A stretch of DNA of 64,000 nucleotides from Paucihalobacter ruber (GTDB taxonomy: Bacteria; Bacteroidota; Bacteroidia; Flavobacteriales; Flavobacteriaceae). The notes under the pieces were generated by a model. That model searched no databases. It was not told where the DNA came from and worked only from the letters and a program-made list of their open reading frames with translations. The position numbers and the translations under genes are program-made. Within the stretch, counting starts at the first letter, position 1. Each line of letters opens with the position of its first letter. The stretch is taken from positions 250,736 to 314,735 of the forward strand of contig NZ_VHIQ01000001.1 in the NCBI RefSeq assembly GCF_006494535.1, given 5' to 3'. Positions 7,552-17,106 of the stretch are shown piece by piece.

Positions 7552-9507
7552 TTAAAATGATTCTATTAAATTTTGTAAACTTTCAGTTACATTATCATCA
7601 CTCATGTAATATTGGGCAATACTATTTTGTTGGTATTGGTCAATAGCCATAGCAATACAACCAATGTTAATGTCGTAAGGATTCCAGTTTGGCGCTGGAA
7701 CATTGAGACCATTTGGTAAATCTTCCAGTCTAATGTTATCAGGAAACCCCAAAAGAGGATGATAATATCCTAACGAAGCATAATTCCTTAAAGATTGAAT
7801 GGCTTCTGTGGGGATAAATGGTATAGCTAAAGCTGCCCCATAGGGTGCAGGTGAAATCTGAATGACTTCATTTGAATTAGCCCCTGAAACTGATGAACCC
7901 TGGTTGCCAATGTATCTATCCCAGTTTATAAACCCACTACTTTCAATTGTAGAAATCGTACCACAGGCAGTTAGTCCTATATATGATTTTCCAAAACGGC
8001 CAGCTGAAGTAGATGCATCGCTTAAATATGCCAGCGTACTATTGGTTCGATATGGCTCTATGGCACCTGTCCATAATTGCAACCAATTATATGTAAAGCC
8101 GGAGCCAAACCAACTTGGGTAAAACCCATTTATTTGTGCTCTAAAAATTCGGTTTAAATCCAAATTATCAACCTGCCCTGAGGCTAAAGCTTCTAGGTAA
8201 ATTAATTCGGTTTCTTCTGAAAAAGCATCACCCCATACTTGTCCATTTTTATTACCACTCGATGAAAACCCCTTTGTAATTCTCCCAAACTTATAGTTAT
8301 CATTTGGATTATTGTGAATTGCATTGGCCCATTGAGGTCGATTAAGTAATGTATTACAAATATTTACAATTTCGGCATCTGCTGCATATCTCTGTTTTAC
8401 AGTTCTTATTCCGGCAGCACACATTGCCCAATCAATTGTGCTTACTGCTTCAGGACTATGATTGTATAAACCACTTCCGTTAGCATCAAAATAATGATAA
8501 GGAAAACCAAATACACCTTCTGTACCGTCATACCAATTTTGGGCTTCTTGCCACTTTAGCATTGATAAAATTCTTGTTTTCGCATCGAATGGTGTGATAA
8601 GATTTTCTTGTTCTGCTAAAATATAATTAGCATATGAGTAGCCTATCCCTGACAAGGATACTTTATTGGTATCATAGGACGATTCCATTACCACTCCTTT
8701 ACCTCCTCCTAAATCTTTATAATTCCATAGAAAATAATTGATACTTGTGGTTTTAATCCAATTTAAAAATTCATTATCATCCATAGATGGTACAAATGGC
8801 GTGGTTGTGGTGTTTGTAATATAGACATCATCAATACCAATGGCGCCATTTTTAAAAGTTGTTAAATCTTGATTTTCTCCATTGATTTTAAAAGCTAAAG
8901 AATGTAGTTCTTGACTGGTTAACGGGAATGTATAAGATAGCATGTCTTCTTCATCAATTTCGAAGGTTTTAGCGTCAATTAAAGTGCCCCCAATATTATA
9001 AGCCTCTACAGTTAGATTAATAGGTGTATGATAGCTAACTGCTCTAAAACTAATACCGGTGAGACCGTTTAGAAACACTTCTGGAACTGGAGTTCTATTT
9101 ACCAGTTTGCCGTGAATCGCCATTACAAACTCTACATAATCCGAATTGTTTTCAATCCTATTGAAGGAGATTTTATGCAAGGCATTGTATCCATTTCTCA
9201 ATATTTCTGAGGAAACACTAACATTTTGACTTTTTCTAATTACCCATTCAGAGTTCACCTCTGTGCTTCTACTTTTAGCCATATCTGCTGTGTAGATGGC
9301 AATACCGGGAAAATGTATAGGCTTATCTAAATTTGGTAATACATATACCGCGTTTGCCGGATCATTATTGTTTGATGAGTCATTATTATTGTCTGGTTGC
9401 GATTCCTCTACAGAATCCTCACATCCTAGGCAACCAATTAAAAACATAGAACACAAGACAAGTGAACTGACTTGATTTAGAATGCGATATAGTTTTCTGA
9501 TTGTCAT
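7552..9507 (-). CDS. GH144-type (putative glucoamylase family) lipoprotein
   Basis: A 651-residue lipoprotein; a Cys-rich signal end (IGCLGC) gives a lipid-anchor Cys at 26 or 29, then an Asn/Asp-rich linker. Residues about 55-230 look like an N-terminal beta-sandwich (..GIDDVYITN). From about 245 the protein shows the (alpha/alpha)6 'putative glucoamylase' pattern of GH144: SINYFLWNYKDLGGGKGVVMES, VSLSGIGYSYANYILAE, YDGTEGVFGFPYHYF, a SEETELIYLEAL segment and a late ISPAPYGAALAIPFIP. Characterised GH144 members are endo-beta-1,2-glucanases, but the wider family is diverse, so a beta-glucan is suggested, not shown. It sits between SusD and the PKD lipoprotein. Confidence 0.72.
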   Translation of the reverse strand: MTIRKLYRILNQVSSLVLCSMFLIGCLGCEDSVEESQPDNNNDSSNNNDPANAVYVLPNLDKPIHFPGIAIYTADMAKSRSTEVNSEWVIRKSQNVSVSSEILRNGYNALHKISFNRIENNSDYVEFVMAIHGKLVNRTPVPEVFLNGLTGISFRAVSYHTPINLTVEAYNIGGTLIDAKTFEIDEEDMLSYTFPLTSQELHSLAFKINGENQDLTTFKNGAIGIDDVYITNTTTTPFVPSMDDNEFLNWIKTTSINYFLWNYKDLGGGKGVVMESSYDTNKVSLSGIGYSYANYILAEQENLITPFDAKTRILSMLKWQEAQNWYDGTEGVFGFPYHYFDANGSGLYNHSPEAVSTIDWAMCAAGIRTVKQRYAADAEIVNICNTLLNRPQWANAIHNNPNDNYKFGRITKGFSSSGNKNGQVWGDAFSEETELIYLEALASGQVDNLDLNRIFRAQINGFYPSWFGSGFTYNWLQLWTGAIEPYRTNSTLAYLSDASTSAGRFGKSYIGLTACGTISTIESSGFINWDRYIGNQGSSVSGANSNEVIQISPAPYGAALAIPFIPTEAIQSLRNYASLGYYHPLLGFPDNIRLEDLPNGLNVPAPNWNPYDINIGCIAMAIDQYQQNSIAQYYMSDDNVTESLQNLIESF

Positions 9508-9518
9508 TACGAAATGTA

Positions 9519-11258
9519 TTAGTAGCCAGGATTTTGCTGTAGATTACTTTTTAAAATTTCTTCTATAGGAATTGGCCACAGATAATGGCTTTGCGGGAAG
9601 CTTCTATTTCCCGTGCCACCTTCAAAATAAAAATACCTGTAAGATCTTGTACCTGTAGACGGATTGTTTATGGGTTCTACAGCAATAATATCTTTGGCAA
9701 AATCAACCTCTGCATCAAGCCAACGACGAGCATCGTACCAACGATTACTTTCAAATGCAAGTTCAATTTTTCTCTCGTGCTTAATTTTTTGTAATAAATC
9801 CCCAGAACTATTTATAGGAGGCATATTCACTCCAGGTCTTTGTCTTATTTGGTTAATGTAAGTCACTGCAGTGGAGTAATTACCTAAATGATATTGTGCT
9901 TCAGCATAGGTTAGATAGAACTCAGATAGTCTCATATATATCCAAGGTTGGCCACCACTTACACCATCGTTTAAATTCCAACTTTCATCCAATGATTTTC
10001 TAATACCATATCCTAACCTATGTCCATTCCACCAAAAGTCTACATTAGGATCTCTACTGTCTTTACCACCAGTCCACATTTCTAAATTTCTGCCTTTAAA
10101 TTCTGTATTATCGTAAAGCACAGAATATCTTAACCGAGGGTCTCTATTTTGATACGGATTATTAGGGTTATAATCGTTAGCATTAGGATTAATAATTGGT
10201 TGTAAATTATTGGGAGCACCTGTATATCCTAAAACCGGAATGTGACCCGATACAGTTTCGTATTGATCAATAAATTCTTGACGTGGGTTCTCGCTTATCC
10301 AGCCTCCGTCACCATTAGGAAAACGCCACTCGTTGATATTGTGGCCTCCTCTGTAATGAAAATAGAAATCTGAAGGCTCATCAACTAACTCAAAACCAAA
10401 TTGGTCTAAGAATTGCTTGAAGAATATAACTTCTGAGTCCATAGGATTCAAAAATAATCCTTGATAGTCCGAAGAAAGTGTATACTGACTTAGATTAAAT
10501 AACTCTTCGCAAGCATCTGCAACTTGCTGCCATTTTGAAATATCGTTGGCAACATTAAAAAGCGGACTTGCATTAAACATTAAAGCCCTTATTTTAAGCC
10601 CAATAGCTGCGCCCTTAGTTATTCTTCCAAAGGAAGCTCCAATGGCATCACCTCGATTTGGTAAATCGACTATTGCTTCATCTAATTCATTTACAATGAA
10701 TTCTACACAATCATCAAATGAGGCTCGCGGGACATCAAAATTAGAATTTACGTTAAATGTGGTTGTAATTAGTGGTACACCGCCATATCTTGATATGAGC
10801 TCTGTATAAAAATAAGCTCTTAGAAACCTAATTTCGGCTGTAAGTTGCCTAACACGATCCTCCTCACCGGTATTGGGTTCATACCGGTCTATATTCTCCA
10901 AAAATATATTTTGATTTCGAATGGCTTTATAGGCATCTAACCAAAATCCATTAAAATAGTACATATTAAGTGATCCAGAAGTCAAACCGCCTTGGGTATA
11001 TTTATCTAAAAATCGAGCTTCGTGCATGTGGTAGCTCTCATCAGTTATACCGGTCATGCGTAAACCACCTGCCCACTGTGGAAAACCATGGGGTAATTCG
11101 TTATAACGGTCATTCACATAAAGCTCAATTAAGTTTAGGTCCTCCCAAACATTGGCTTCTGAAATTGAATCTAAAGGTTTAAGATCTAAAAAATCGTCTT
11201 CACAGCTACTTACAGGAAGTAAGATTAAAATAAGAATAGCGAAACGTATATTTTTCAT
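9519..11258 (-). CDS. susD: SusD/RagB-family glycan-binding lipoprotein (PUL 1)
   Basis: A 579-residue outer-membrane lipoprotein with lipobox LPVSSC (Cys19). It has the hallmark starts FLDLKPLDSISEANVWEDL and LRAYFYTELISRYGGVPLI, a middle TPR-like helical region, and the C-terminal block RPGVN..LLQKIKHERKIELAFESNRWYDARRW followed by a YLWPIPIEEIL..NPGY ending. SusD proteins lie over the SusC channel and capture oligosaccharides for import. It is 15 bases downstream of its SusC partner. The match to the family is full length. Confidence 0.95.
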   Translation of the reverse strand: MKNIRFAILILILLPVSSCEDDFLDLKPLDSISEANVWEDLNLIELYVNDRYNELPHGFPQWAGGLRMTGITDESYHMHEARFLDKYTQGGLTSGSLNMYYFNGFWLDAYKAIRNQNIFLENIDRYEPNTGEEDRVRQLTAEIRFLRAYFYTELISRYGGVPLITTTFNVNSNFDVPRASFDDCVEFIVNELDEAIVDLPNRGDAIGASFGRITKGAAIGLKIRALMFNASPLFNVANDISKWQQVADACEELFNLSQYTLSSDYQGLFLNPMDSEVIFFKQFLDQFGFELVDEPSDFYFHYRGGHNINEWRFPNGDGGWISENPRQEFIDQYETVSGHIPVLGYTGAPNNLQPIINPNANDYNPNNPYQNRDPRLRYSVLYDNTEFKGRNLEMWTGGKDSRDPNVDFWWNGHRLGYGIRKSLDESWNLNDGVSGGQPWIYMRLSEFYLTYAEAQYHLGNYSTAVTYINQIRQRPGVNMPPINSSGDLLQKIKHERKIELAFESNRWYDARRWLDAEVDFAKDIIAVEPINNPSTGTRSYRYFYFEGGTGNRSFPQSHYLWPIPIEEILKSNLQQNPGY

Positions 11259-11273
11259 AATTTACAATACATA

Positions 11274-14200
11274 TTAAAAGGTTACATTAAAACCTGCCGT
11301 TAACAATAATTGTTGAGGATAGAACCATCCTGTTGATGACACACTTTCCGGGTCGTTAATTTTTACATTATCAAATAATATCAATAAGTTGTGACCTGAA
11401 ACAAAAAACCTAAAACTATCAAGACCTAATGGTTCTAGCCATTTTTTGTTTAGTGAATAGGATATATCAACATTTTTTAACCTTAAAAAGGAATTATTTC
11501 TAATCCATACTGTAGACACTTCTCTAAAACTACTGCTCGCCGTGTCGAATGCTCCGGGAAAAGTGGCATTTGGTGTTCTAATTTCTGAGCGCCAGCGTTC
11601 TTCATAAAACTGAGATTGCTGATTGATATCGAAGGGTCTATAAATGGTTTGAGCAAGCGCTTGACCTTGGAAAAGAACATTTAGAGACAAATTTTTCCAG
11701 TCTAACCCCATTGTAAATCCATAAACAATTTTAGGTGTTGGCGAGTTTTCCAAAATAATTTGATCCTGCTCATTAAGAACACCATCTCCATTTTGGTCTA
11801 CGATTCTTACGTCACCAGGCTGGGCATCAGGAAAACTAACAGAATTGTCAATTTCTTCTTGATTATTGTAGATTCCATTGGCCTCGTAGATCAAAATAAA
11901 GTCCACAGGTCTTCCTGTTCTTCTTTGCCAATCTGGCACATTAGGTGGTTCGTCTATAAAAATAATTCGACTTTCAGCAAAGGTAAATTGACCTCCAAAA
12001 TTATAACTAAAGTCATTTATTGTATTTTGATGGTTGAGTTGAATCTCAACACCCCTATTTGACACTTTACCAATGTTTTCGTCGGGCAATGTTAATCCGG
12101 CATATACAGGAATTGAAGCATTTCTAGGTGCTAAAATATCTGATCTCCTCTCATAAAATACATCAACACTACCCTCAAGTAAACGATTTCTCAATCTGAA
12201 ATCCACGCCAAAATTTAATTTTTGAGATGTCTCCCATGTGATGTTTGGGTTAGGAGTTGTGCCCGGTGATAGTCCATTATAGCGTTGTGGGTCTTCACCA
12301 AAAATATAAGAGTTTCCAATATTGTAAATCTGGAGAAATTGGAAATTGTTAACACGGTCATTTCCTAACAAACCCCATGAAGTTCTTATTTTTAATTCAG
12401 TAATCAGTTCACTATTAAAAAAGTCCTCTTCAGAAACTCTCCAACCTAAGGATGCCGCCGGGAAAAATCCAAATCGGTTTCCTTTAGCGAAATTTGATGA
12501 ACCATCATAACGCATGGTAACATCTACAAGATACTTGTCGTCAAAATTATAATTTATCTTCCCGAAAAAGTTCTGCCTCGCCGATTGATAACCACGCCCC
12601 CCATTGTTTTGATTTTCATCTGCACCACTGAATAAAAAAGGTATATCTTCTGAGATTAAATTTTGTCTCGACGCAAATATAAACTCACCTTCTTGTTTAA
12701 ACTGTTCATAAGCAACAAAGGAACTTATACTATGTTTTCCGTAACTTTTATCATATCCAATCTTAAAATGAAATAATTGATTGAGCTCTTCACTGTATTG
12801 TTGAAATAAATTGATAGTACCGGTCTGAAACTTCAGATTAATGTACTCGCCACTTTCTTCATCAAATTCATATTGATCAAATGGTTTTGACAAATCCTTT
12901 CTAGTTGTTGTATAAAAATCTACCGTTGCATAGGTGTCTAGGTACAACCCTTGAGTAATAAAAGGCAATTCCCAACGTAGTGCAAACTTAGAATCAAATT
13001 TTTTAGTTTGAGTTCGCTTACTTCCGCTGTCGCCATTCACCAAACTAATTGGGTTTCCGGCAGATGTTTTCCTAATAAGGCCATTTTCAAAATAGGGAAA
13101 CTCAAAAGGAGGCTGAACAAACACCTGTCTTACCAACCCATCAGTATTAAGTGTAGGCCTATTATTATCACCAATTCGCGCGGCTAGATCAAGACCCATT
13201 TTTATGTTTTTTCCTAGACGTGTATCGATATTAGATCGAATATTATATTGCTTATATCCGTATGCATCGCCTACGTATATTGCATCTTGGTTTAAATATT
13301 GTCCTGATATATAATACTGCGTGTTTTCACTACCTCCACTTACGTTAATAGCATGTTGAACCTGTGGTGTCCAATTATCCGTTACAACATCCCACCAGTC
13401 TGTATCACCCCATTTAGTCCTATCTATGCTTCCATCCCTATACTGCCTAATGATATCTTGAAATTCTTGAGGTCGATTATTTCTTTCATTAATTTCGTCA
13501 ACCCAAGTTAAATATTGATAGGCGTTCATAAGGTGCGGTCGTCTTGTGGGTTGGGCTAACGAGTAATGCATGTTATAATTAAATACGGGTTCACCTGTTT
13601 TCCCCCTTTTAGTAGTTACTAGAATAACCCCATTGGCCGCCTGAGCTCCATAAATGGCTGCCGACGCATCTTTTAATACTGAAATGCTTTCTATGTCATC
13701 TGGATTTAATCGTTCAAAACTGCCACGGCTAGGAACACCATCAATTACATAAAGTGGCTGTGTGTTACCTGTTGTTCCAATACCACGTATTCTCACATCA
13801 ATTTGATCACTTCCAGGTTCACCTCCTCTTGCATTAATAACCAAACCAGGAATTCTCCCTGTAAGATTGTTTGCTAGATTTGCTGTTTTACTCTCCTTTA
13901 TTTCCTCCGTTCTAATATCAGATACAGCTCCTGTTAAGGTTACTTTCTTTTGCCTGCCATAACCTACAACAACGACTTCTTCAAGGCTAGCCCGACTTTC
14001 TTCTAAAACAATATTGAAGTTAGTATTTTCATTTACAACAATTTCCTTGGTTAAATAACCAATGTATGAAACTACCAAAGTTGAACTGTTATCTTTAACG
14101 GTTAAGTTGAATTGACCATCAATATCCGTTTGAGTTCCATTAGTAGTTCCCTTTTCTAATATATTTGCCCCTGGTAAAGGTTGACCGTTTTGCTCAACAA

Positions 14201-14618
14201 CAACTCCTGAAACCAATAGTTTCTGTGGGGTATTGTTAACTGTTGTCTGCTGCTCACTTTTCTCTATAATTATGGTATTATTTTCTGATAATTTGAATTT
14301 TATATCTTTCCCTGAAAAGCACTTTTCTAAGAGACTTGATATTTCAATAGTACCCTTTTTCAAAGCTACTTTTGGACTATTTATAAATAAATCTTGCGGA
14401 TATAAAAAACGATATACTGTCTGATCTTGAATCAAATTGAACACCTCATCAATTGATATTACCATATCCGCCTCTATCGTTACTTTTTCTTGAGAAAAAG
14501 AATCTGTAGGATTCAAGCTGAAAACAGTCGTACACAGTAAAAAAACAATAGCTCTCATAGAAGTATGTAATAGCGAGCTTATTATAAAGCTGCGCGACTT
14601 AATTAATTTAATTTTCAT
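11274..14618 (-). CDS. susC: SusC-like TonB-dependent transporter with N-terminal STN signalling domain (PUL 1)
   Basis: A 1114-residue outer-membrane transporter. After a signal peptide (to about residue 43, SFSQ) there is a secretin/TonB short N-terminal (STN) domain at roughly 47-112 (FNLIQDQTVYRFLYP..IEISSLLEKCF). Next come a carboxypeptidase-regulatory-like domain at about 127-210, a TonB-box-like EEVVVVGYG at about 213-221, the plug (VRIRGIGTTGNTQPLYVIDG, ISVLKDASAAIYG) and the 22-strand barrel. The STN domain is what couples such receptors to a FecR anti-sigma factor, and fecR lies 104 bases upstream on the same strand. It energises uptake of oligosaccharides captured by SusD. Full-length and intact. 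Confidence 0.95.
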   Translation of the reverse strand: MKIKLIKSRSFIISSLLHTSMRAIVFLLCTTVFSLNPTDSFSQEKVTIEADMVISIDEVFNLIQDQTVYRFLYPQDLFINSPKVALKKGTIEISSLLEKCFSGKDIKFKLSENNTIIIEKSEQQTTVNNTPQKLLVSGVVVEQNGQPLPGANILEKGTTNGTQTDIDGQFNLTVKDNSSTLVVSYIGYLTKEIVVNENTNFNIVLEESRASLEEVVVVGYGRQKKVTLTGAVSDIRTEEIKESKTANLANNLTGRIPGLVINARGGEPGSDQIDVRIRGIGTTGNTQPLYVIDGVPSRGSFERLNPDDIESISVLKDASAAIYGAQAANGVILVTTKRGKTGEPVFNYNMHYSLAQPTRRPHLMNAYQYLTWVDEINERNNRPQEFQDIIRQYRDGSIDRTKWGDTDWWDVVTDNWTPQVQHAINVSGGSENTQYYISGQYLNQDAIYVGDAYGYKQYNIRSNIDTRLGKNIKMGLDLAARIGDNNRPTLNTDGLVRQVFVQPPFEFPYFENGLIRKTSAGNPISLVNGDSGSKRTQTKKFDSKFALRWELPFITQGLYLDTYATVDFYTTTRKDLSKPFDQYEFDEESGEYINLKFQTGTINLFQQYSEELNQLFHFKIGYDKSYGKHSISSFVAYEQFKQEGEFIFASRQNLISEDIPFLFSGADENQNNGGRGYQSARQNFFGKINYNFDDKYLVDVTMRYDGSSNFAKGNRFGFFPAASLGWRVSEEDFFNSELITELKIRTSWGLLGNDRVNNFQFLQIYNIGNSYIFGEDPQRYNGLSPGTTPNPNITWETSQKLNFGVDFRLRNRLLEGSVDVFYERRSDILAPRNASIPVYAGLTLPDENIGKVSNRGVEIQLNHQNTINDFSYNFGGQFTFAESRIIFIDEPPNVPDWQRRTGRPVDFILIYEANGIYNNQEEIDNSVSFPDAQPGDVRIVDQNGDGVLNEQDQIILENSPTPKIVYGFTMGLDWKNLSLNVLFQGQALAQTIYRPFDINQQSQFYEERWRSEIRTPNATFPGAFDTASSSFREVSTVWIRNNSFLRLKNVDISYSLNKKWLEPLGLDSFRFFVSGHNLLILFDNVKINDPESVSSTGWFYPQQLLLTAGFNVTF

Positions 14619-14664
14619 AAATTCGTCTTGTGATAATTAGACTTTGTCTTAGTTATTGCCTTTT

Positions 14665-14712
14665 AGAGGAACGAAGTTGATTCACCGCAAAATGTTTGAC
14701 TTCGATTCCTCT
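14665..14712. other. Inverted repeat between fecR and susC
   Basis: AGAGGAACGAAGT at 14665-14677 pairs with ACTTCGATTCCTCT at 14699-14712 (13 bp, one bulged base), with a 21-base loop. In the direction of transcription of fecR and susC (leftward) the hairpin is not followed by a T-run, so it is not a normal terminator for fecR. It is T-rich on the other side only. It may be a processing or attenuation element in the susC leader. Confidence 0.55.
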
Positions 14713-14722
14713 TTTTTACAAT

Positions 14723-15883
14723 TTATTTCAATATAATATGCTTATCTTCTATGTCATAATCATTGATAACACCAAAATTCTTTATTGTTTTCAAAATCTC
14801 TTCAATATTTTGATCTTTCCCTAAAACCCCATTGAAACCTGCCTTTTTGATACTATCATTGGCAAAATATATCTCGACATCATACCAACGAGACAGTACT
14901 TTCATTATGTCAGCCAATGGCTTTCTGCGAAAACTTAAAACACCATCTTTCCAAGAAACTTCGTTATATACGTTAACCTCAGAAATCGTCATTGAATTTG
15001 CTTCAAGATTAAAATTAGTTTGCTGACTAGGTTTTAATATTTGATTGGAAATGGGCGTGTTCACAGAAACCTTTCCTTCCACAAGTGTGGTGTAAATATT
15101 TGTTTCGTCTCGGTAAGCCTTAATGTTAAATTCTGTGCCTAATACTTCTATTTCTTGAGATTGGTTATAGACTATAAATTTAGTCCCATTATGTGCTGAA
15201 CTAGGAGATACATCAAAATAAGCTTCGCCATATACAAGTTCAACTTTACGCGTTTCATTTTCTTTAAAGTTTATAGGATATTTTAATTTTGACTCTGAAT
15301 TTAACCAAACTTGAGTACCGTCGGATAATTTTATAAAAAACTGACCACCTCTTGGGATTGTTAAATAATTATATATAACTTCTTTCGTGTTTTTTTCTCC
15401 AGTTTGATAAATAATACCCTCTCCATCACTGCTAGCGTTTTGCAATTGAAAAGACACTCCTTTTTCTAATGTCACTTGCGTACCATCTTCCAATGTAAGA
15501 GTAGCCTTATCTGTACCAGGTTCGATTGAATTTACAACAGCTGGTTCTACAAGTTGAGTATTAGCCTCTCTTTGAAAAAAGACAGTTAGTGTTATAACTA
15601 ATAAAATTGAAGCGGCGGCGGCATATTTTATTATACTTCTAAACTTATTGATACGAACAACTTTTTTGTCCTTATCAATTAATGCTAGTAATTGTTTTTT
15701 TGAATTCTTCGAATCGAATTTTTGAAGGTTAAAGTTTATAGCATAATTGGTTTTTACATAATAATAAAACTCCTTTTGATGAGCAGACTCTTCAAGCCAC
15801 AATCCTAATTCATCCAATTCTGAATTAGATGCCTGATTTGATAAATATTTTGATATTATAGTTTTAATTTTATCCGATAACAT
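14723..15883 (-). CDS. fecR: FecR-family anti-sigma factor
   Basis: A 386-residue inner-membrane protein: a cytosolic N-terminal segment with the zinc-finger-like helix region (SELDELGLWLEES), one membrane helix at about 86-104 (AAAASILLVITLTVFF) and a periplasmic FecR domain containing YNYLTIPRGGQFFIKLSDGTQVWLN and EVLGTEFNIKAY, followed by the DUF4974 C-terminal domain (FRRKPLADIMKVLSRWYDVEIYF). FecR proteins hold an ECF sigma factor until the STN domain of a ligand-loaded SusC touches the C-terminal domain. The sigma gene is divergent 112 bases away and the STN-SusC gene is directly downstream, so the three form one trans-envelope switch for PUL 1. Confidence 0.95.
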   Translation of the reverse strand: MLSDKIKTIISKYLSNQASNSELDELGLWLEESAHQKEFYYYVKTNYAINFNLQKFDSKNSKKQLLALIDKDKKVVRINKFRSIIKYAAAASILLVITLTVFFQREANTQLVEPAVVNSIEPGTDKATLTLEDGTQVTLEKGVSFQLQNASSDGEGIIYQTGEKNTKEVIYNYLTIPRGGQFFIKLSDGTQVWLNSESKLKYPINFKENETRKVELVYGEAYFDVSPSSAHNGTKFIVYNQSQEIEVLGTEFNIKAYRDETNIYTTLVEGKVSVNTPISNQILKPSQQTNFNLEANSMTISEVNVYNEVSWKDGVLSFRRKPLADIMKVLSRWYDVEIYFANDSIKKAGFNGVLGKDQNIEEILKTIKNFGVINDYDIEDKHIILK

Positions 15884-15995
15884 TACCTTACATTATTTAC
15901 ATTAATAACGACACAAATTTGCATAACCCTAACTTTTATTGTGGTTTTTTTTTATTTTCGCAACAAATCACACCAAATATTACTAAAATCTCATA

Positions 15996-16589
15996 ATGGA
16001 TTCCAACTATTCAAATGATTTAGAACTTATTGCTGCTTTGAAAAAGGGTGAATCTAAATCTTATAGTTTTTTAGTTGATTTATACCATCATCGACTCTGC
16101 GTATATGCTTATGGACTCACTAATGACTTAAGTCAATCAGAAGATATAGTCCAAAACGTTTTTATTAGTATCTGGAAACAGCGTCTTAATCTTAAAGATG
16201 ATTTTTCGGTAAAAAATTATCTATACAGATCGGTTTACAATGAATTTATAGACCAGTATAGAAAAAAAAGAGCTGTTGTGGCGCTTGAAAAGAAATATAT
16301 AGATGCTTTAAGTACCATTGTTGAAGAAGATGAAACTTCATTGGATAAGCTTATGGCCCTGGTGAAACTGGAAATAGAGAATCTTCCACCAAAATGTAAA
16401 CAGACTTTTATACTCAGTAAACAAGAAGGATTGACCAATATTGAAATAGCAGAATATTTAAATATTTCTATCAAATCTGTTGAAGCACATATAACCAAGG
16501 CTTTTACTATTTTAAGAAAATCTGTTGGCGACAAGATTAATGGACTTTTGTTTTTATTGTTCGGGACTCAAAAAACAAGCCATGCTTAG
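15996..16589 (+). CDS. ECF sigma-70 family RNA polymerase sigma factor
   Basis: A 197-residue cytosolic sigma factor with region 2 (YSFLVDLYHHRLCVYAYGLTND.SQSEDIVQNVFISIWKQR) and region 4 (LPPKCKQTFILSKQEGLTNIEIAEYLNISIKSVEAHITKA). It is of the SusC/FecR-associated Bacteroidota type. It is transcribed divergently from fecR, and should direct transcription of the PUL 1 operon when released from FecR. I could not identify a convincing promoter motif in the short intergenic region. The C-terminus ends shortly after region 4, as is normal for the family. Confidence 0.94.
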   Translation: MDSNYSNDLELIAALKKGESKSYSFLVDLYHHRLCVYAYGLTNDLSQSEDIVQNVFISIWKQRLNLKDDFSVKNYLYRSVYNEFIDQYRKKRAVVALEKKYIDALSTIVEEDETSLDKLMALVKLEIENLPPKCKQTFILSKQEGLTNIEIAEYLNISIKSVEAHITKAFTILRKSVGDKINGLLFLLFGTQKTSHA

Positions 16590-16708
16590 TATTCCTTTTT
16601 GAAACCTTTTATTGACAACTTGCTTCATAAGATTTTATAATTTTTAAGAGTTCCAATAGACTAACTCTTCATTATTTGAGTGGGTATAACCTATTAATCT
16701 TCTCTACG

Positions 16709-16730
16709 GGAACTAAAATCCCTCCGACTC
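16709..16730 (+). repeat. Partial ssrA 3'-end fragment (third copy)
   Basis: The 22-base string at 16709-16730 is identical to 22787-22808 and shares its final 14 bases (AATCCCTCCGACTC) with the ssrA T-arm/acceptor sequence at 2737-2750. The two distant copies share GGAACTAA in front, where true ssrA has GGTTCG. After 16730 the match ends. Confidence 0.7.
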
Positions 16731-16738
16731 GACCTTCG

Positions 16739-16782
16739 CCCTCCGAAGCTTTTTTGCAGAAAAAGCTTCGGAGGGCTTTTTA
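16739..16782. terminator. Strong bidirectional hairpin terminator
   Basis: A perfect 16-bp inverted repeat, CCCTCCGAAGCTTTTT at 16739-16754 and its complement at 16760-16775, with a five-base loop and then a T-rich stretch (CTTTTTA). It ends the rightward sigma-factor transcript. The stem contains A/T runs on both flanks and could also stop leftward transcription from the GT2 operon. Confidence 0.8.
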
Positions 16783-17106
16783 TTTATAAGCCGTATTCTT
16801 AATTAAAATTTTAATCCTAATTGCTTCGGAGGGCTTCGGTGGACGCAGTCCACAGCTTTACGAAGTTTGCAACTTCCCACAATCAAAATCAAATAAAAAT
16901 ATAAGATTGAAGATAAATGGAACAAACCTAATACTTAGCAATAAAACCCTAACTACAAAATTTTTGTTAAGATGCTAAGGTCTAAATTCAATCTATCGCA
17001 ATTAGATTACCGATTCGTGCTATAACACAGCTGAAATCTTATAATAAATACACAGCTTATAATTTTGAAAAATCCCTAAAACACAAATAACCACTCTCAT
17101 AAAAGG

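Larger units (their letters stand above)
16590..17106. other. Gene-free stretch with ssrA-like fragment and GC-rich hairpins
   Basis: Lies between the converging sigma-factor gene and the GT2 fusion gene. It contains a 22-base fragment matching the candidate attR copy (16709-16730), a strong hairpin (16739-16782), and a second short copy of GCTTCGGAGGGCTT at 16823-16836 followed by a small hairpin GTGGACGCAGTCCAC. From about 16870 to 17106 I see only AT-rich sequence and no gene. Confidence 0.7.

Noticed and set aside
15884-15995. Divergent promoters between fecR and the sigma factor.
   Set aside because: They must exist, but I could not find a motif pair with correct spacing on either strand.
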